From positions 1 to 32,528 of the forward strand of contig JAGCFP010000038.1 in assembly GCA_017650045.1 (NCBI GenBank): a stretch of 32,528 bases of DNA. Reading direction: 5' to 3'. A program made the position numbers and the translations under genes. Positions 23,421 to 31,959 of this stretch are shown piece after piece. This stretch comes from Bacteroidaceae bacterium. Lineage in GTDB: Bacteria > Bacteroidota > Bacteroidia > Bacteroidales > Bacteroidaceae. The notes under the pieces are model-generated. The model had not been told where the DNA came from. It saw only the letters and a list, made by a program, of their open reading frames with translations, and ran no database searches. Position 1 is the first letter of the stretch. Every line of letters starts with the position of its first letter.

Positions 23421-24695
23421 TTAGAATTGCTTCACCAGCCAATCCATTGGTGCTCCTTCTGAGTAGTCGTCCAGGAGAGGAACCCAACTGAAGTGCGCCA
23501 TCATAGGAGCAACGCCCCAATGGATGAGGTCATCATCGGAAAGAATACGCATTTTATCCTGTGTGGCACCTAAACGCTTGCGGGCTTCTGTATAAGCATA
23601 GGTGCTTGCCACCTTGCAGGTACGATCAGTCTCTGAATGTACGAAGTACATAGGCAGATTTACGAAGGCCTCGATATTCATCGGACTCAGTACCATATCA
23701 GTACCATTCCATTTGTAAACCACATCGCCCTTCCAAGCCTTCTCCACATCATCGGTATATTGCCCAGGATACTTCTCGTCTACCCGATGAATAGGGATTA
23801 TTGGATCCATAGAGCAGCAGGGGATAGCTGCCTTGAAACGCTCGGGGAATTGCATCATGAAACGCATGGTACAACCACCACCCGAGGAAGCTCCTGCACA
23901 GAAAAGCTTGCTACCATCCACCTTTCCCTCAGCAATCAGTTGGTCGATAAACGCCATCTGGAGAGCATTGTTACGATCGATCAGCTCCACTTTCTCAGGA
24001 TAAAGTGAAGCACTGTAAGAGTAGTTAGGATTGGCTAAGGCAAACACTAATGTGGCACAAGGGATTCCTTCTGTAGGAAGAGACACCAGACAGCGATTGG
24101 CTGTGGCTACAACCATGAGGTCTTTGTCGTACTCGCCACCTCCAATTTGCCATACCAGAAGGGGTACATTAGGTATTTCTTTCCCGTTTTCGTCTTTAGG
24201 AAGGTAGAGCATGTATTCACGGGTAATTCCTGCATAGGTGAAACTACCTTTAATGCAATCATCCAGCACAGCAATGTGCTCTTCGTTCACCTTATCAGGC
24301 GTCACATTCAAGCCTGAATCTATCAAGCAATTCAACTGCCAAGGTTGAGGGGCTGCGCCTCTCTCACGTCTTCCATTCTTGTTGAAAGGCGTAGCTTCGA
24401 TACGAAGGACATTCTTCTTGCGACTCACCACAATGCCATCATCCTCATAAGGCTCAGACAACTGTCCTGTAACCGCATCAATCATTGCTCCAGGCGTATT
24501 ATTCTCCAAATCAAAATCTGCAGCAGTCAGCCCCTTGATAGAGCGGGGATTAGACACTGTGATTTCAATGGCGTTCACAACAAGGCCGTAATCGCCTACA
24601 GCTGTAAAGAGATCTACCTTTTCTACTTCAGCTGCTGGCCTGGGACCACAAGCCGTAACTAGCAAGGCTGTCCCAATAATCATAAGTTTTCGCAT
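23421..24695 (-). CDS. Alpha/beta-hydrolase esterase, lipoprotein
   Basis: A 424-residue predicted lipoprotein (MRKLMIIGTALLVTAC, lipidated Cys16). Residues about 20-140 form an N-terminal beta domain. The hydrolase domain follows, with the nucleophile Ser270 in CAGASSGGG. Likely partners are the Asp in VHSETDRTC and the His in DDLIHWG. The overall look is of PHB-depolymerase/feruloyl-esterase-like (CE1-like) enzymes acting on polymer esters outside the cytoplasm; the substrate is unknown. The start at 24695 leaves 19 bases after the kinase-like gene. The open frame reaches 24731 but would then overlap that gene and spoil the signal peptide. It is the last gene of the GT2-kinase-esterase unit. 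Confidence 0.8.
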   Translation of the reverse strand: MRKLMIIGTALLVTACGPRPAAEVEKVDLFTAVGDYGLVVNAIEITVSNPRSIKGLTAADFDLENNTPGAMIDAVTGQLSEPYEDDGIVVSRKKNVLRIEATPFNKNGRRERGAAPQPWQLNCLIDSGLNVTPDKVNEEHIAVLDDCIKGSFTYAGITREYMLYLPKDENGKEIPNVPLLVWQIGGGEYDKDLMVVATANRCLVSLPTEGIPCATLVFALANPNYSYSASLYPEKVELIDRNNALQMAFIDQLIAEGKVDGSKLFCAGASSGGGCTMRFMMQFPERFKAAIPCCSMDPIIPIHRVDEKYPGQYTDDVEKAWKGDVVYKWNGTDMVLSPMNIEAFVNLPMYFVHSETDRTCKVASTYAYTEARKRLGATQDKMRILSDDDLIHWGVAPMMAHFSWVPLLDDYSEGAPMDWLVKQF

Positions 24696-24714
24696 AATAT
24701 ATAAAATGTAGGTT

Positions 24715-25458
24715 TTAATATTTACCATCAATCAAGTCGTGTTGCCGACTGCGGTAAGTCTGAATAAGATTGAGACAGGTTTCCACATCATAGCCACGAG
24801 CTTGAGCATATTCCTCAGCCAACCAACGGTGCATCTCTGGGGTAGAAGGCAAGCGTTCAAGGTTCTTGCACCCACGATTCATACTGATTTTCCCACGATA
24901 CATACGATTGAGGTCCACCACCTCCAAACGTACTTGTCCATCTTCTTCCCTAAAGAGAATATTGCCTCTACTATAGTCCTTTAGGGCAATACCATGATTA
25001 TGGAGAAGTGCCGTCAGCTTGCCCACCTCCCGCACCACCTGCTCCTTATAGGAGAAGTCCTGAACAAATAGGTCCTTCCAAGTATAAGGACAATGAGACA
25101 TGGCTGTGATGAGGAAACTCTTATCGAACAATAAGCCTGCACGAACCTCCACATAGCCGATGGGAAGCGGATTTGGAACACCAATCTGCAACAGTTCCAA
25201 TCCGTTGTAATAAGCCCTTTTTGCCTTAGAGGCACGCAAGGTGCCATACACAAAGCGATTGAGGAGATGAGGCCTTCGGAACGATTTTACCACATAGCTA
25301 TTGCCTTGATACTCCATGCGACGAAGCTCATTGCGTCCCTTGTAGATAATCTCCCCCTCTCCACGCTCAAAGCGCAAGGGAATAGAGGCAACGAACGTTT
25401 TAAGTTCAGGGTACTTGGGATGAACCTCCATGCGATGGTGTTGCATACGATCGGGCAT
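24715..25458 (-). CDS. LPS kinase-like (Kdo/WaaP-type) protein
   Basis: A 247-residue protein with a protein-kinase-like fold. The ATP-anchoring Lys58 lies in SYVVKSF. The catalytic loop is HGIALKDYSRGNIL, with Asp161 and Asn166, and the metal-binding Asp182 lies in VVDLNRM. This matches the lipopolysaccharide kinase (Kdo/WaaP) family that phosphorylates inner-core sugars. It follows the glycosyltransferase after 6 bases and precedes the esterase, which supports a role in LPS core or surface glycan modification. The first ATG at 25458 is used because of the short gap. ATGs at 25446 and 25431 (MEVHPKYPEL) are also possible. Confidence 0.85.
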   Translation of the reverse strand: MPDRMQHHRMEVHPKYPELKTFVASIPLRFERGEGEIIYKGRNELRRMEYQGNSYVVKSFRRPHLLNRFVYGTLRASKAKRAYYNGLELLQIGVPNPLPIGYVEVRAGLLFDKSFLITAMSHCPYTWKDLFVQDFSYKEQVVREVGKLTALLHNHGIALKDYSRGNILFREEDGQVRLEVVDLNRMYRGKISMNRGCKNLERLPSTPEMHRWLAEEYAQARGYDVETCLNLIQTYRSRQHDLIDGKY

Positions 25459-25464
25459 AGCACA

Positions 25465-26181
25465 TCAGATTTTATCAAGTCCTTTCGTGAACTTGAGCCA
25501 ATAATATTTCAGAGGATTCTTATACTTCAGTTGCTTCCATGGGCGACTACTATGCGGACGATGCAGCACAGGCAGGTTGGTGAACACATAATTGTAGAAC
25601 CCATGACTCAGTGCCTCATGCGAGATGGTGACATCGAACCAGTTCTTCTCGGGATTCAGTTCCATGAAGCTGAAAACTTTAAGGAAGTCTGTGGTAAGTA
25701 GGGAGCAACAGAAACTACAATGCTTACTGGTCTTGATGACCAAGTTCTCCTGTCCACGCAGATGTTCATAAGGATAATTGATGGTTCCAGCCTCATCCAC
25801 AGTCACTGCTGCAGCGATGCCACAACGCTTTTGCTCCAAAGCCCCCTCATAAAGTCGCTGAAGCGTATTCTTCTCTACAACCACATCACTTTCCACAATC
25901 AATAAGCCTGCCTCTTCAGCAATGGCACGCGCTTGTGCAGTCTGTAAGGTCAACAGGTAGTTGGGCGAAGGATGGTTGGTGAGATCAGACAAGTTGATCA
26001 ACGTAAATCCATACTGCTTGGCAGCCTTAGCCAGTAGTGCAGTATTCTCACGAGTAGAGAAATCATTATATACAAAATACGTCACAGGCACGCTCAGTGT
26101 AGAGCCTGCCACTGCTTCTATCGTCTTCAGTGTGAGCTCGATAGAATCTTTCACAGGGGTAATGATATGCAGCTTTTTCAT
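25465..26181 (-). CDS. Family 2 glycosyltransferase
   Basis: A 238-residue GT-A fold glycosyltransferase. Near the N-terminus it has MKKLHIITPVKDSIELTLKTIEAV, then YNDFSTREN, where GT2 enzymes bind the nucleotide sugar. The segment LLIVESDVVVEKNTL contains a DxD-like ESDVV element. The C-terminal half has basic and aromatic segments typical of membrane-associated enzymes, but no transmembrane helix is obvious. The sugar and acceptor are unknown; the next gene suggests LPS core synthesis. The -7 box is immediately before the ATG. Confidence 0.85.
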   Translation of the reverse strand: MKKLHIITPVKDSIELTLKTIEAVAGSTLSVPVTYFVYNDFSTRENTALLAKAAKQYGFTLINLSDLTNHPSPNYLLTLQTAQARAIAEEAGLLIVESDVVVEKNTLQRLYEGALEQKRCGIAAAVTVDEAGTINYPYEHLRGQENLVIKTSKHCSFCCSLLTTDFLKVFSFMELNPEKNWFDVTISHEALSHGFYNYVFTNLPVLHRPHSSRPWKQLKYKNPLKYYWLKFTKGLDKI

Positions 26182-26187
26182 TGTGCC

Positions 26188-26220
26188 GCAAAGATAAGAA
26201 TAATCTTCGGCTTATTCAAG
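26188..26220 (-). promoter_or_regulatory. Promoter of the GT2-kinase-esterase unit inside the end of purN
   Basis: TATCTTTGC (26196-26188, minus strand) is an exact -7 match. CTTG, 20 bases upstream (26220-26217), matches the -33 box in three of four bases. The predicted transcription start near 26184 is about 3 bases from the ATG at 26181. Confidence 0.6.
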
Positions 26221-26781
26221 CAAAAGCCGTTCGATTACCTTCGGATAATACTCATATTCCAAAGCATGCACCCTGTTGGCCAAGGTCACGAAAGTATCAT
26301 CGGGCTTTACCTCGCAACGATATTGTACGATGATTTGTCCCTCATCGTAATGCTCATTGGTGTAATGGATGGTAATGCCACTCTCCGTATCACCTGAATC
26401 CAGTACTGCCTGATGTACCTTATCGCCATACATACCCTTGCCTCCATATTTCGGGAGCAAAGAAGGATGGATATTTACCATCTTGTTGGGATAAGCCTTC
26501 AGAATATTGTCGGGTATGCGTGCCAAAAAACCTGCAAGCACGATAAAATCTATCTTCTCTGCCTTCAGCATCGTCAGAAGCGTACTGCCCTCTGCCCAAA
26601 ACTCCTTGGAAAAATAAGCGCACTTCACGCCCAATTTCCTAGCCCTCTCCAAAGCAAATGCCTTCTGTGAATTGGTAAGAACCAACTTCACACAGATATG
26701 TTCATTTTCATAAAAATGCTGGATGATATTCTCTGCATTTGTTCCATTACCAGAGGCTAAAATTGCGATATTCTTTACCAT
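26212..26781 (-). CDS. purN: Phosphoribosylglycinamide formyltransferase
   Basis: Transfers a formyl group from 10-formyl-tetrahydrofolate to GAR in purine synthesis. Seen are IAILASGNGTNAENI at the N-terminus, VLAGFLARIP, NIHPSLLPKYGGKGMYG with the catalytic Asn and His, and DSGDTESGITIHYTNEHYDEGQII with the catalytic Asp. At 190 residues it is the usual monofunctional size. The start is MVKNIAIL at 26781. The open frame begins 7 codons earlier, but the family starts here. It diverges from acpP. Confidence 0.96.
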   Translation of the reverse strand: MVKNIAILASGNGTNAENIIQHFYENEHICVKLVLTNSQKAFALERARKLGVKCAYFSKEFWAEGSTLLTMLKAEKIDFIVLAGFLARIPDNILKAYPNKMVNIHPSLLPKYGGKGMYGDKVHQAVLDSGDTESGITIHYTNEHYDEGQIIVQYRCEVKPDDTFVTLANRVHALEYEYYPKVIERLLLE

Positions 26782-26799
26782 AATTCTTAAAATTTGGCA

Positions 26800-26807
26800 C
26801 AAATATA
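26800..26807 (-). promoter_or_regulatory. -7 box of purN
   Basis: On the minus strand TATATTTG (26807-26800), followed by T, matches TAnnTTTGY and lies about 18 bases before the ATG. No TTTG at the proper distance. Confidence 0.45.
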
Positions 26808-26846
26808 TAAATTATGTGCAAGAAAATGTAATTATTTATTAAAATA

Positions 26847-26879
26847 TTTGTAAAGAACAATAAATATGTGTTCCTTTGC
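26847..26879 (+). promoter_or_regulatory. Promoter of acpP-fabF-rnc
   Basis: TTTG at 26847-26850 and TTCCTTTGC at 26871-26879 are 20 bases apart. The -7 box deviates by one base (T for A at the second position). The leader would be about 45 bases, AT-rich and without a strong Shine-Dalgarno sequence. Confidence 0.7.
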
Positions 26880-26928
26880 AACCGCAAAATGTTGAAATAA
26901 ATTAATCATTCACTAAAAAGTTAAAGTT

Positions 26929-27168
26929 ATGGCTGCAGAAATTGAAGCAAAAGTTAAGGCTATTATCGTAGATAAATTGGGTGTTGAAGAAAGCGAAGTT
27001 ACTCCTGAAGCAAGCTTCACCAACGATCTGGGTGCAGATTCATTGGATACCGTTGAGTTGATCATGGAGTTCGAGAAGCAGTTTGGCATCACTATTCCAG
27101 ACGATCAGGCTGAGAAGATTGGCACTGTTGCCGATGCTATCGCTTACATTGAAAACGCTAACAATTAA
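26929..27168 (+). CDS. acpP: Acyl carrier protein
   Basis: A 79-residue acidic protein that carries growing fatty acyl chains on a phosphopantetheine arm attached to Ser38 in GADSLD. The four-helix ACP pattern is complete ([47 protein letters not shown]). It is followed after 24 bases by fabF, the usual acpP-fabF pairing, and it has its own strong promoter match. Confidence 0.98.
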   Translation: MAAEIEAKVKAIIVDKLGVEESEVTPEASFTNDLGADSLDTVELIMEFEKQFGITIPDDQAEKIGTVADAIAYIENANN

Positions 27169-27192
27169 TCTTTAGTCATACATAGTTTCCCT

Positions 27193-28455
27193 ATGGAATT
27201 AAAGAGAGTAGTGGTAACAGGTCTTGGAGCCATTACCCCGCTTGGAAATTCCGTTTCAGAATTCTGGGACGGTCTGTTGCAGGGTAAAAGTGGAGCAGGA
27301 CCTATTACTTATTTTGACCATTCCCTCTTCAAGACCCACTTTGCCTGTGAGGTGAAGAACTTCGACGTGAGCCAGTACCTTGACCGCAAGGAAGCTCGCA
27401 AGATGGACATTTATACACAGTATGCTGTGGCTGTGGCCAAGCAAGCTGTAGAAGATGCAGGTATTGATCTGGAGAATGAAGACCTAAACCGCATTGGCGT
27501 TATCTTTGGCTCAGGCATTGGTGGAATCCATGCTTTTGAGGCAGAGATAGGTTGGTATTACCAACATCAGGACCAAGGTCCTAAGTTCAATCCGTTCTTC
27601 ATCCCCAAGATGATTTCAGACATTGCTGCTGGACAGATTTCCATCCTCTATGGTTTTCATGGTCCCAACTATTCAGTTGCTTCTGCTTGCGCAACTTCTT
27701 CAAATGCCATTGCAGATGCATTCAACCTGATTCGATTGGGTAAGGCTAACGCCATCGTGACTGGTGGTGCTGAGGCTGCCATCTCTGCAGGAGGTGTGGG
27801 AGGTTTTAATGCCATGCATGCAATCTCAACCCGCAACGATTCACCAGAGACGGCTTCTCGTCCTTTCAGTGGAAGTCGCGATGGTTTCGTGATGGGCGAG
27901 GGTGCTGGTTGTCTGTTCTTGGAAGAGCTGGAACACGCCAAGGCTCGCGGTGCCCAGATTTATGCTGAGGTCATCGGTGAAGGCATGTCGGCTGACGCAT
28001 ACCACCTCACAGCTTCTCATCCTGAAGGATTGGGAGCAAAGCTGGTAATGCAGAACGCCATTGAGGATGCAGGCATCAAGCCAGAGGATGTAGACTATAT
28101 CAACGTACATGGCACTTCTACCCCTGTGGGCGACATCTCTGAGGTGAAAGCCATTAAAGAGGTGTTTGGTGAGCATGCCTATAAGTTGAACATCAGTTCT
28201 ACGAAGTCAATGACTGGTCACATGCTGGGTGCTGCAGGTGCAGCTGAATCTATCATCAGCATACTGGCTATCAAGAACGGTGTGGTTCCTCCTACCATCA
28301 ACCATGAGGAAGATGACAAGGACGAGAACATCGACTACAACCTGAACTTCACGTTCAACAAACCTCAGAAGAGAGACATCAATGTGGCACTGTCGAATAC
28401 TTTCGGCTTTGGTGGTCACAACGCTTGCCTGCTCTTCAGAAAATACGCTGAGTAA
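27193..28455 (+). CDS. fabF: Beta-ketoacyl-ACP synthase II
   Basis: A condensing enzyme that extends acyl-ACP with malonyl-ACP in fatty acid synthesis. The catalytic Cys166 is in VASACATSS. The active-site histidines are His306 (VHGTSTPVGD) and His343 (MTGHMLGAAGA), with Lys338 in STKSMTGH. GxGGF near the C-terminus (NTFGFGGHN) is also typical. At 420 residues it is a standard length. It is read after acpP and before rnc, with only 5 bases to the latter. Confidence 0.98.
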   Translation: MELKRVVVTGLGAITPLGNSVSEFWDGLLQGKSGAGPITYFDHSLFKTHFACEVKNFDVSQYLDRKEARKMDIYTQYAVAVAKQAVEDAGIDLENEDLNRIGVIFGSGIGGIHAFEAEIGWYYQHQDQGPKFNPFFIPKMISDIAAGQISILYGFHGPNYSVASACATSSNAIADAFNLIRLGKANAIVTGGAEAAISAGGVGGFNAMHAISTRNDSPETASRPFSGSRDGFVMGEGAGCLFLEELEHAKARGAQIYAEVIGEGMSADAYHLTASHPEGLGAKLVMQNAIEDAGIKPEDVDYINVHGTSTPVGDISEVKAIKEVFGEHAYKLNISSTKSMTGHMLGAAGAAESIISILAIKNGVVPPTINHEEDDKDENIDYNLNFTFNKPQKRDINVALSNTFGFGGHNACLLFRKYAE

Positions 28456-28460
28456 GAGTC

Positions 28461-29312
28461 GTGTTTCGAACAGTATATGATAAGATAAGGCTTCTTTTCG
28501 TCAAAGATAAGGAGTCTTATCTTCGTTTATATAAGTTACTTGGCTTTTATCCCCGTCGCTTATTGTACTATAAAATGGCTTTCCGCCATAGGTCTTTCCG
28601 TAACCATAAAGGCATCACAGTAAATAATGAACGACTGGAATTTCTGGGTGATGCGGTACTTGATGCCGTTGTAGCGGATATCCTTTTCCGAAAATTCAAA
28701 AAATTCCCAGAAGGAAACCTGACCAACATCCGCTCTAAAATTGTGCAGCGCGAGACACTTAATAAATTAGCCCTCAAGATAGGCTTAAAAAAGTACTTGC
28801 AAATATCATCCCCGATTCTTACACACAACTACAACATCTATGGGAATGCCTTAGAAGCGTTGATTGGAGCCATTTACATGGATCAAGGGTACAAGAAATG
28901 CATTGAGTTTTTCGAAAAACAAATTCTGGGAAAGCACATCAACCTCTCTGAGATAGTCAAAAAAGAAACCAATTTCAAATCTCACATGCTGGAATGGTGC
29001 CAGAAAAACAAGGTACCTATGGAGTTTGTGCTGACTAAAGAAGAGTCAAAGGATGGTGGACGTGACCATACTTTTGAAACAGAGTTACGATTGGCAGGTA
29101 TTTGTTGTGGCAAAGGAAAGGGGTATTCCAAGAAAGAAGCACACCAAAAAGCAGCTCAGGAAGCATTGACCCTCCTACGTACAGATAAAGCATTTGCCCA
29201 AAGTATCCTCAATAAAGCAGAGGCAGATGCAAAAGAAGCACAGGAGGAGATGGAACAGCCAACTCCTATCCCAGAAGCCTCTGCCGATTTATCATCCGAA
29301 GCAGACGCCTAA
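28461..29312 (+). CDS. rnc: Ribonuclease III
   Basis: A double-stranded RNA endonuclease for rRNA and mRNA processing. The signature NERLEFLGDAVLD (residues 56-68) gives acidic residues Glu57, Glu60 and Asp64. The second metal site is GNALEALIGA, with Glu132 but Asn129 where E. coli has Asp114. A double-stranded RNA-binding domain follows (about 166-240), then an acidic 40-residue tail. It starts with GTG at 28461, 5 bases after fabF. The next in-frame ATG (codon 39) would cut the enzyme domain. The 3' end overlaps the convergent pfkA gene by 21 bases. Confidence 0.95.
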   Translation: MFRTVYDKIRLLFVKDKESYLRLYKLLGFYPRRLLYYKMAFRHRSFRNHKGITVNNERLEFLGDAVLDAVVADILFRKFKKFPEGNLTNIRSKIVQRETLNKLALKIGLKKYLQISSPILTHNYNIYGNALEALIGAIYMDQGYKKCIEFFEKQILGKHINLSEIVKKETNFKSHMLEWCQKNKVPMEFVLTKEESKDGGRDHTFETELRLAGICCGKGKGYSKKEAHQKAAQEALTLLRTDKAFAQSILNKAEADAKEAQEEMEQPTPIPEASADLSSEADA

Positions 29313-30302
29313 TCTCAATCCTTGTTTTACATAATCGTTATTGGGTGAAACTAATTTCACTTTCCCTGCCACTTCATCTAAAGACACAGAGAGCATGCGG
29401 TTGCCACGAACAGCCACCATCCGACCAAATTTACCTGAGGCAATCAACTCAGCTGCATGTCCACCCATCATGGTTGCCAGATTGCGATCGAAAGAAGTAG
29501 GACTGCCACCACGTTGGATATATCCCAACACTGTTTCACGAGTTTCTACTCCAGTTTCATACTCTATTTCTTCCGCAATATAAGTTGCAGCACGTTTACG
29601 ATCTTTGGTCTTGATACCTTCGCCTACCACGACAATGCTATAGGGTTTGCCCTTTTTGAAACGATCGATGATATAGTTACCTATCTTATGGATGTCGTAT
29701 GGAATTTCAGGTAGCAAAATAATGTCCCCACCTCCTGCCAAACCAGAATAAAGTGCAAGCCAACCAGCCTTATGCCCCATCACTTCTATCACCATCACCC
29801 TTCGATGAGAGTTGGCTGTGGAATGCAGACGGTCTATTGCCTCAGTGGCAATGCTTACTGCAGAATCAAAACCAAAACTATAGTCGGTTCCCCAAACATC
29901 GTTGTCGATGGTTTTAGGGATAGTCACGGTATTAATACCTATCTCCATCATCTTAGCAGCTGTAGCCATGGTACTGTTACCTCCGATACACACCAGACAG
30001 TCAAGTCCCATTTTCTTGATATTCTTGGAAATAAGTGTTGGCTTATCTGTGCCAGGCATCAGATCATCTTTCTGGAAAGGATTTTCTCTAGAAGTACCCA
30101 GAATGGTACCACCCATACCCAACAATCCAGAAAGAGACTCCTCTGTGATGAGCGCAGTCTCATCGGTAATAAGTCCTTGAAAACCATTATGGATACCAAC
30201 TACCTCCATCTGGTAGTGATGAATCGCTGTCTTGCATATACCACGGATGGTGGCATTGATGCCAGGGCAATCTCCTCCCGATGTCAAAATACCTATTCTC
30301 AT
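29292..30302 (-). CDS. pfkA: 6-phosphofructokinase
   Basis: A glycolytic enzyme of the PfkA superfamily (336 residues). N-terminal TSGGDCPGINATIRG, GMGGTILGTSRENPF, then IPKTIDNDVWGTD (catalytic Asp in TIDND, residues 131-135) and MGHKAGWLALYSGLAGGGD are conserved. The nucleotide/phosphate-binding motif reads GGNST (107-111), where ATP-dependent E. coli PfkA has GGDGS and PPi-dependent enzymes have GGDDT. The phosphate donor is therefore uncertain. It is convergent with rnc, overlapping by 21 bases, and diverges from the GH3 gene. Confidence 0.95.
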   Translation of the reverse strand: MRIGILTSGGDCPGINATIRGICKTAIHHYQMEVVGIHNGFQGLITDETALITEESLSGLLGMGGTILGTSRENPFQKDDLMPGTDKPTLISKNIKKMGLDCLVCIGGNSTMATAAKMMEIGINTVTIPKTIDNDVWGTDYSFGFDSAVSIATEAIDRLHSTANSHRRVMVIEVMGHKAGWLALYSGLAGGGDIILLPEIPYDIHKIGNYIIDRFKKGKPYSIVVVGEGIKTKDRKRAATYIAEEIEYETGVETRETVLGYIQRGGSPTSFDRNLATMMGGHAAELIASGKFGRMVAVRGNRMLSVSLDEVAGKVKLVSPNNDYVKQGLRLGVCFG

Positions 30303-30399
30303 ACTTCCAAAATTTTAGGGCGGTGCAACTTTTTTCTCTTTTCAGCTCGTAAAATTAGAAAAAAAATAGAAAAAACGAGGATATAAGGATAAATAAGAT

Positions 30400-30408
30400 T
30401 AATTTTGC
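30400..30408 (+). promoter_or_regulatory. -7 box of the GH3-cysS unit
   Basis: TAATTTTGC is an exact TAnnTTTGC match 19 bases before the ATG at 30428. No TTTG was seen 19-21 bases upstream, so the -33 element is weak or absent. Confidence 0.5.
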
Positions 30409-30427
30409 ACGCGATTTTAAGGAAAAG

Positions 30428-31945
30428 ATGGACCTTACAAGAATAATTGACACCCTATATTTCACTCCGCGCTATCATAAGATAGAGAGATATGCCGCCC
30501 ACGCTGCCGAGATTCAGCAACGTGTATTTCAGCGTCTTATCCAAAAAGCTAAAGACACGGAGTGGGGCAAAAAATACGGCTATGCCTCTATTCGCAGTTA
30601 TGAAGATTTTGCCAATCGCGTGCCTGTGAATACCTATGAGGAAATAAAAGCCTATATAGAACGCATGCGCCGAGGAGAGCAGAATCTGCTTTGGCCGTCT
30701 GAAATCAAATGGTTTGCTAAATCATCAGGTACTACCAACGATAAAAGTAAGTTTCTGCCTGTAAGTCATGAATCCATACACGATACCCATTTCCAGGGTG
30801 GTATAGATGCTGTGGCACTTTACCTGCACATGAATCCTAAGAGCCGATTCTTCTCTGGTAGGGGCCTTATCTTAGGTGGAAGTCATGAGCCTAACTATGG
30901 AGGAAAAGGACTCGTTGGTGATCTTTCCGCCATCTTGATAGAAAACATTATTCCTATAGGTGGCTACCTACGAGTTCCCAGCAAGAAGATTGCCCTGATG
31001 GAGCACTTCGAACCTAAGATGGAAGCTATCGCAAGGACTACTATCCATCGCCATATAACCAGTCTTTCGGGAGTACCTTCATGGATGCTGGTACTTATCA
31101 AGCACATCCTGGAGAAAACGGGAAAGCAGTACTTGGATGAGGTGTGGCCCGATTTGGAGGTCTTTTTCCACGGAGGTGTGGCGTTTACGCCTTATCGTCA
31201 CCAGTATGAGGAACTCATCCAGAATCCCAACATGCATTATGTAGAGACCTACAATGCCTCTGAAGGTTATTTTGCTTCACAGAACGACCTATCCGACCAT
31301 GCCATGTTGCTCATGATAGACTATGGCATCTTCTTTGAGTTCATGCCTTTGGAGGAACTTGGTAAGGAAAATCCTAAGGTGGTACCTCTGGAGGGAGTTG
31401 AACTAGAAAAAAATTATGCCTTAGTTATCAGCACTTCCGCAGGTTTGTGGCGTTACATGATAGGCGACACGGTGAAATTCACCTCGAAGAATCCGTATAA
31501 GATTGTCATTACAGGCCGTACTAAGCATTTCATCAATGCCTTTGGTGAGGAACTTATTGTGGACAATGCAGAAAAAGGTCTGGAGCATGCTTGTGCAGAG
31601 ACAGGAGCACAGATTACGGATTATACTGCTGCACCCGTGTTTATGGACAGACAAGCCAAATGTCGCCATCAGTGGCTCATTGAGTTTGCCAAGATGCCAG
31701 ACAACTTGCAGCGCTTTGCCACCATCCTGGATGATACTTTAAAGGAAATCAATTCCGACTATGATGCTAAACGTCAAAATAATCTGGCATTGCAACCTTT
31801 GGAAATCATCGTGGCCCGCAAGGGACTTTTCAACGACTGGTTAGACCAGAAAGGGAAGTTGGGTGGACAACATAAAATTCCACGCTTAAGCAACAATCGA
31901 GATTACATCGAGGAAATGCTGGAACTGAATAAAATTAAGGATTGA
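30428..31945 (+). CDS. GH3-family acyl-acid amido synthetase-like protein
   Basis: A 505-residue member of the GH3 family, first known from auxin-responsive plant genes, with an ANL (acyl-adenylating) fold. The ATP-binding motif [18 protein letters not shown] is near residue 100, YNASEGYF carries the second motif, and [13 protein letters not shown] with [15 protein letters not shown] is the C-terminal hinge and domain. Plant relatives join amino acids to small carboxylic acids. In Bacteroidota the substrate is not known to me. It shares a transcript with cysS, 14 bases downstream. Confidence 0.88.
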   Translation: MDLTRIIDTLYFTPRYHKIERYAAHAAEIQQRVFQRLIQKAKDTEWGKKYGYASIRSYEDFANRVPVNTYEEIKAYIERMRRGEQNLLWPSEIKWFAKSSGTTNDKSKFLPVSHESIHDTHFQGGIDAVALYLHMNPKSRFFSGRGLILGGSHEPNYGGKGLVGDLSAILIENIIPIGGYLRVPSKKIALMEHFEPKMEAIARTTIHRHITSLSGVPSWMLVLIKHILEKTGKQYLDEVWPDLEVFFHGGVAFTPYRHQYEELIQNPNMHYVETYNASEGYFASQNDLSDHAMLLMIDYGIFFEFMPLEELGKENPKVVPLEGVELEKNYALVISTSAGLWRYMIGDTVKFTSKNPYKIVITGRTKHFINAFGEELIVDNAEKGLEHACAETGAQITDYTAAPVFMDRQAKCRHQWLIEFAKMPDNLQRFATILDDTLKEINSDYDAKRQNNLALQPLEIIVARKGLFNDWLDQKGKLGGQHKIPRLSNNRDYIEEMLELNKIKD

Positions 31946-31959
31946 AAAATCATACTTAT

